NCBI GenBank assembly: GCA_044375105.1
Contig: JBILNK010000051.1
Span: 1 to 25,071 of the forward strand
Reading direction: 5' to 3'
DNA: 25,071 nucleotides
Source: JBIKLM01 sp044375105
Lineage (GTDB): Bacteria > Planctomycetota > UBA1135 > GCA-002686595
The translations under genes and the position numbers were made by a program. The notes under the pieces were generated by a model, which was not told the DNA's origin, made no database searches, and was given only the letters and a program-made list of their open reading frames with translations. Positions 22,701-25,071 of the stretch are shown here, piece after piece. Each line of letters starts with the position of its first letter. The first letter of the stretch is position 1.

Positions 22701-23738
22701 ATGCCTGAACCCGCACTCGATGTCCTGGTGATCGGCGACGGGGGCTTCGGCACCTGTCTGGCCCTGTTGCTCTCCCGCGCCGGCCATCGCGTGCGCCAGT
22801 GGAGCGCCTTCCCCGAGCGCGCCGAGGAGCTGAGCCGCGAGCGCGAGAACCGTCGCTATCTGCCGGGCGTGCGCCTGCCGGACACGCTGCGGTTCCTGGC
22901 CGATCCCTTCGAGGCGGCCCGGGACATCGACCTGGCCCTGTCGGTCGTGCCGACCCAGTACCTGCGCTCCGTGGCGCGCCGCTTCGAGGACGCCCTCGAC
23001 GGCCGCGTGCCGCTGATCAGCGCCACCAAGGGGCTCGAGATCGAGACCTTCAAGCGGCCCAGCCAGATCCTCGAGGAGACCCTCGGCGAGCGCCCCTTGG
23101 CGGTGCTCTCCGGGCCGAGCCACGCCGAGGAGGTGGCCCGCGGCCTGCCGGCCTCGGTCGTGGTGGCGAGCCGCGACGCGGCCTTCGCCGAGCGCGCCCA
23201 GACCTTGCTGTCGGGCGAGACCTTCCGCGTCTATTCCTCCAGCGATCCCAAGGGCGTCGAGCTGGCGGGCGCGCTCAAGAACGTGATCGCGATCGCCGCC
23301 GGGATCTCCGACGGCCTGGGGCTCGGCGACAACGCCAAGGCGGCCCTGCTGACCCGCGGCATGGTCGAAATGGCGCGCTACGGCGCTTTCGAAGGCTGCC
23401 AGCCGGAGACCTTCTTCGGCCTGGCCGGCTTTGGGGACCTGGTCACCACCTGCTGCTCGAAGCACTCGCGCAATCGCTCGGTCGGCGAGCGCATCGGGCG
23501 CGGCGAGACGCTCGAGCAGATCCTCTCCGGGATGCTGATGGTGGCGGAGGGCGTCAGCACGACGCGGGCCCTGTTCGGGCCGGAATCCGAAGCGCGCTCC
23601 GTGTCCCTGCCGATCGCCAGCCAGGTCCACGCGGTGCTGTTCGAGGGCAAGGACCCGCGCCAGGCGGTGGGCGAGCTGATGCGCCGCAGCCCGGCCAGCG
23701 AGATGCAGGGGCTCGGCCGCGGCAAGGGCACGGACTGA
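22701..23738 (+). CDS. gpsA: NAD(P)-dependent glycerol-3-phosphate dehydrogenase
   Basis: GpsA reduces dihydroxyacetone phosphate to sn-glycerol-3-phosphate, the substrate of PlsY next door. The 345-aa protein starts with a Rossmann loop, LVIGDGGFGTCLALLL (about residues 9-24). Then come SVVPTQYLRSV, ISATKGLEIET (near 108), VLSGPSHAEEVARG (near 139), and the catalytic-Lys segment ELAGALKNVIAIAAGISDGL (near 191). GLAGFGDLVTTCCSKHSRN and SVGERIGRGE complete the family pattern. The length is typical. Only 3 bp separate it from plsY, and no Shine-Dalgarno sequence is seen, so translation may depend on coupling. Confidence 0.96.
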   Translation: MPEPALDVLVIGDGGFGTCLALLLSRAGHRVRQWSAFPERAEELSRERENRRYLPGVRLPDTLRFLADPFEAARDIDLALSVVPTQYLRSVARRFEDALDGRVPLISATKGLEIETFKRPSQILEETLGERPLAVLSGPSHAEEVARGLPASVVVASRDAAFAERAQTLLSGETFRVYSSSDPKGVELAGALKNVIAIAAGISDGLGLGDNAKAALLTRGMVEMARYGAFEGCQPETFFGLAGFGDLVTTCCSKHSRNRSVGERIGRGETLEQILSGMLMVAEGVSTTRALFGPESEARSVSLPIASQVHAVLFEGKDPRQAVGELMRRSPASEMQGLGRGKGTD

Positions 23739-23968
23739 AGCACCGCGCGGGGACCGGCCGCTGGAGCGCCCTGCGACCGCCGACCGGGCCGGCTCCGCCC
23801 GGCCCCCGTTGGACTTCCGCGCAGCCCCGAGCCGTCCGCAATCGAGGCTCCGCGACCTCAGCCTCGGAACCCGCCCAGGGCCCGCGGTTGGCTTCCCTTC
23901 CACCCCGCGGTTCCCCCGGCCCTGGCCGGGGCCGATGATGCCCGCTCCTGCCGGCCGTTCCCACCCGC

Positions 23969-24361
23969 ATGGATCCCACGTTCCGTTTCTTCGTCCTCTT
24001 GCTGGCCACCGTGGCCGTGCTGATCGCCACGGTGATCACGGGCCTCAAGCGCCGCCGCGGGCTGCACTTCGCCTGCGTGGGCACCGCGCTGGCGCTGCTC
24101 GGCGGCTCGATCTGGGCCGCCCGGCTCCTGGGCGACCACTACGACCTCGAGAGCGCCGGCTGGATCACCCCGCTGCACCTCGGCCTGGCCAAGCTGACCA
24201 CCGCGCTGTACCTGCTGCCGCTGCTGACCGGCGTCATGACCCTGCGCGATCCGAACCATCGATCGCGGCACCGGCTGGCCGCTTTCGTGGTTCTCGGTCT
24301 GACGCTGCTCACCACGGCCACCGGCGCCTGGATGCTGCTCGCAGCGCGGCCCCTGCCCTGA
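23969..24361 (+). CDS. Small integral membrane protein, unknown function
   Basis: A 130-aa protein with about four membrane helices: FFVLLLATVAVLIATVITGL, HFACVGTALALLGGSIWAA, LTTALYLLPLLTGVM and FVVLGLTLLTTATGAWMLLA. A loop with several His residues (LHLGLAK before helix 3, DPNHRSRHRL after it) recalls small heme-associated or DUF420-like membrane proteins, but I do not recognise the family with confidence. The ATG at 23969 is the first in-frame Met with coding-like sequence after it. It faces the next gene convergently. Confidence 0.7.
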   Translation: MDPTFRFFVLLLATVAVLIATVITGLKRRRGLHFACVGTALALLGGSIWAARLLGDHYDLESAGWITPLHLGLAKLTTALYLLPLLTGVMTLRDPNHRSRHRLAAFVVLGLTLLTTATGAWMLLAARPLP

Positions 24362-24367
24362 GACCTG

Positions 24368-24383
24368 CGCCCCGAGGGGGGCG
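24368..24383. terminator. GC-rich hairpin between convergent genes
   Basis: CGCCCC-GAGG-GGGGCG forms a 6-bp stem with a 4-nt loop, 6 bp after the stop of the membrane protein gene. It could end transcription from either side. Confidence 0.4.
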
Positions 24384-24436
24384 TGGGAGCGCCGGACCCG
24401 GGGCGTCGCAGGGGCTTCCCCGCAGGGGGGGCGAAC

Positions 24437-24769
24437 TCAGCCGGCCGGCCCGCCCGGCTCCGCCATCAGCCAGGGCCAGATCAGCAGGCTCAGGTTGGCC
24501 AGCAGGGGGACCCCGGCCAGGAGCACCCAGAGCGCATTGCCCCGCAGGGTGAACAGGGCCACCAGGGTGCCCGCCAGGGCGAAGAGCGAGGCCAGGCTGC
24601 TCACCAGGGCGAAACTCGGCACCAGGTCGGGCAGGAATCGCATCAGGACCAGGTCCAGCCAATAGCAGCCCCAGGCCAGGCTGGCCAGGCACATGGAGAG
24701 CATCCAGGTGCGATGGCGCCGGCGGGCGTTGGCCCGGGTGGCGCGCAGGGAGCGGTGCAGGCGGGGCAT
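24437..24769 (-). CDS. Small membrane protein, unknown function
   Basis: A 110-aa protein with a strongly basic N-terminus (RLHRSLRATRANARRRHR), consistent with an inside orientation, and three predicted membrane helices: MLSMCLASLAWGCYWLDLVL, ALVSSLASLFALAGTLVALF and LWVLLAGVPLLANLSLLIWP. The family is not recognised. The codon pattern is coding-like and the reading frame is clean from the ATG at 24769. It is convergent with the preceding small membrane protein and divergent from tRNA-Pro. Confidence 0.6.
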   Translation of the reverse strand: MPRLHRSLRATRANARRRHRTWMLSMCLASLAWGCYWLDLVLMRFLPDLVPSFALVSSLASLFALAGTLVALFTLRGNALWVLLAGVPLLANLSLLIWPWLMAEPGGPAG

Positions 24770-24857
24770 GCGAGGACCTAGACCGGCGCCGGCCGGAAGT
24801 CGACCCCAATTATCGGTCCGGATCCCCAGGGCCGCGCCCCAAGAAACCCGCTTTGGT

Positions 24858-24887
24858 TTGACGCCCCCCGGGCCGGGCGCCTATAAC
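24858..24887 (+). promoter_or_regulatory. Promoter of tRNA-Pro
   Basis: TTGACG (24858-24863) and TATAAC (24882-24887) are separated by 18 bp and end 14 bp before the tRNA. This is the best sigma-70-like promoter in the window. Confidence 0.65.
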
Positions 24888-24901
24888 CTCGCCTCCCCGG
24901 T

Positions 24902-24979
<78 letters not shown>

Positions 24980-24980
24980 C

Positions 24981-25055
24981 TTCTCTGGGCCTGTGTTCTC
25001 TGGGCCTGTGTTCTCTGGGCCTGTGTTCTCAGGGCCTGTGTTCTCTGGGCTCTTG
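24981..25055 (+). repeat. 15-bp tandem repeat directly after tRNA-Pro
   Basis: TTCTCTGGGCCTGTG occurs three times exactly (24981-24995, 24996-25010, 25011-25025), once with one change (25026-25040) and once degraded at its end (25041-25055). The array begins 2 nt after the CCA end. Confidence 0.9.
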
Positions 25056-25071
25056 CTGGGGCATTCCGGTG

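Noticed and set aside
24981..25055. CRISPR array
   Set aside because: The 15-bp units are head to tail without spacers, so this is a simple tandem repeat.

Overview
This is a very GC-rich bacterial window of Gram-negative character: it encodes TonB, a TonB-dependent outer-membrane receptor and a protein with lipid-A-synthase N-terminal domains. My best guess is a Planctomycetota member. The evidence is a decayed choice-of-anchor-L protein whose last residues (a 'LVGKTICTQG ... ALDITFG' tail) resemble the C-terminal tail common in planctomycete secreted proteins, and an adenylosuccinate lyase of the eukaryote-like clade. This assignment is inference. None of the start codons I inspected has a clear Shine-Dalgarno sequence.

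Layout. Positions 1-462 (minus) hold the N-terminal part of ispD, divergent from ruvC (513-1196, plus). A 276-aa protein of unknown function follows (1786-2616). Positions 2617-4030 are a decay zone with a truncated IS3-type OrfA, a multiply frameshifted choice-of-anchor-L pseudogene and three copies of a short palindromic repeat. On the minus strand, a family 2 glycosyltransferase is followed by a double LAB_N membrane protein (5842-4151). On the plus strand, 5920-10246 is a tight row of five genes: HhH membrane protein, nadC, RsbW-like ATPase, VanZ-like protein and purB. The first four are joined by 4-nt ATGA overlaps. A TIM-barrel isomerase/epimerase-like gene and a DHH phosphoesterase follow, then tRNA-Gly(GCC).

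Positions 14200-17492 hold a convergent TonB-dependent receptor / tonB pair. On the minus strand come an SGNH-hydrolase-like exported protein, a seven-iron-type ferredoxin and an orphan hyuA-like gene. On the plus strand, plsY and gpsA are 3 bp apart and together supply and use glycerol-3-phosphate for phospholipid synthesis. Two small membrane proteins and tRNA-Pro(GGG), followed directly by a 15-bp tandem repeat, close the window.

Most genes are recognisable housekeeping or envelope genes, and I do not see a clear new multi-gene defence or biosynthetic system. The most distinctive unexplained signal is a dispersed element of about 45 bp built on the palindrome CTCGGGCGCAGCCCGAG. It has four related copies in intergenic positions, some directly at stop codons. 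Other points of note are possible leaderless starts (TANNNT 6-7 nt before ATG), repeats flanking both tRNA genes, and a hypothetical protein that may be a catalytically dead nuclease-fold relative.
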